Shown here: one piece after another, positions 20,516-20,521 of the stretch
How the letters are laid out: every line of letters begins with the position of its first letter
How positions within the stretch are numbered: position 1 is the stretch's first letter
Source of the DNA: Ameyamaea chiangmaiensis
GTDB taxonomy: Bacteria; Pseudomonadota; Alphaproteobacteria; Acetobacterales; Acetobacteraceae
NCBI RefSeq assembly: GCF_025995235.1
Contig: NZ_BAPT01000031.1
Location: 1-20,521, forward strand
Reading direction: 5' to 3'
DNA: 20,521 bases
Translations under genes and position numbers: made by a program
Notes under the pieces: model-generated
Database searches by the model: none
What the model was told of the DNA's origin: nothing
What the model saw: only the letters and a program-made list of their open reading frames with translations

Positions 20516-20521
20516 CCCGTT

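Noticed and set aside
1..20521. CRISPR arrays, insertion sequences, phage genes, toxin-antitoxin or defence genes.
   Set aside because: No regularly spaced repeats, transposase motifs, integrase or nuclease/effector proteins were seen; nearly all bases are covered by conserved chromosomal genes.

Overview
The window is GC-rich chromosomal core DNA from an alphaproteobacterium. Gene content and protein character (COQ9 plus UbiK ubiquinone proteins, MidA-type methyltransferase, a TL5/CTC-type L25, nadD-rsfS-rlmH, an XdhC/MocA pair) fit Rhodospirillales, and I infer Acetobacteraceae. The genus cannot be fixed from the sequence alone. There is no sign of a phage, transposon, CRISPR array or defence island.

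Left part (1-2900), all on the minus strand: tRNA-Gln(UUG), a COQ9-like protein, and the run ubiK - ybjN-domain gene - proC. Two products (COQ9, UbiK) belong to ubiquinone biosynthesis. A compact divergent promoter region (about 2791-2951) separates this run from the plus-strand genes. It holds a good promoter on each strand and a 19-bp palindrome over the minus-strand -35. The plus-strand promoter would make the hldD mRNA leaderless.

Middle (2952-14871), all on the plus strand: hldD (LPS heptose epimerase); lgt - midA-like methyltransferase - pgeF - an uncharacterised lipoprotein made of two similar halves; prs; a histidine phosphatase; rplY (L25); pth - ychF - proA - nadD - rsfS - rlmH. Much of this serves translation (L25, peptidyl-tRNA hydrolase, YchF, RsfS, RlmH), nucleotide and NAD supply (Prs, NadD), and envelope lipoprotein and LPS formation (Lgt, HldD). 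Neighbouring genes often overlap by 1-8 bases (ATGA, GTGA, TGATG). The start of rsfS is unusual: a strong Shine-Dalgarno sits 7 nt before an in-frame ATC, not a normal start codon.

Right part (14872-20521): rlmH ends inside a perfect 22-bp inverted repeat shared with a convergent secreted CHAP-domain gene. Minus-strand genes follow: CHAP protein, a RidA-family protein, and xdhC with a MocA-like nucleotidyltransferase (molybdenum-cofactor handling, no target dehydrogenase in view). Plus-strand genes then follow: a GloC-like metallo-hydrolase, an exported DUF192 protein and a UDP-glucuronate 4-epimerase-like enzyme with a clear U-tract terminator. The last bases hold a good promoter pointing out of the window.

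I found no convincing new multi-gene system. The items most worth a second look are the possible AUC start of rsfS, the 22-bp inverted repeat, the leaderless hldD promoter with its divergent operator-like palindrome, and the duplicated-domain lipoprotein.
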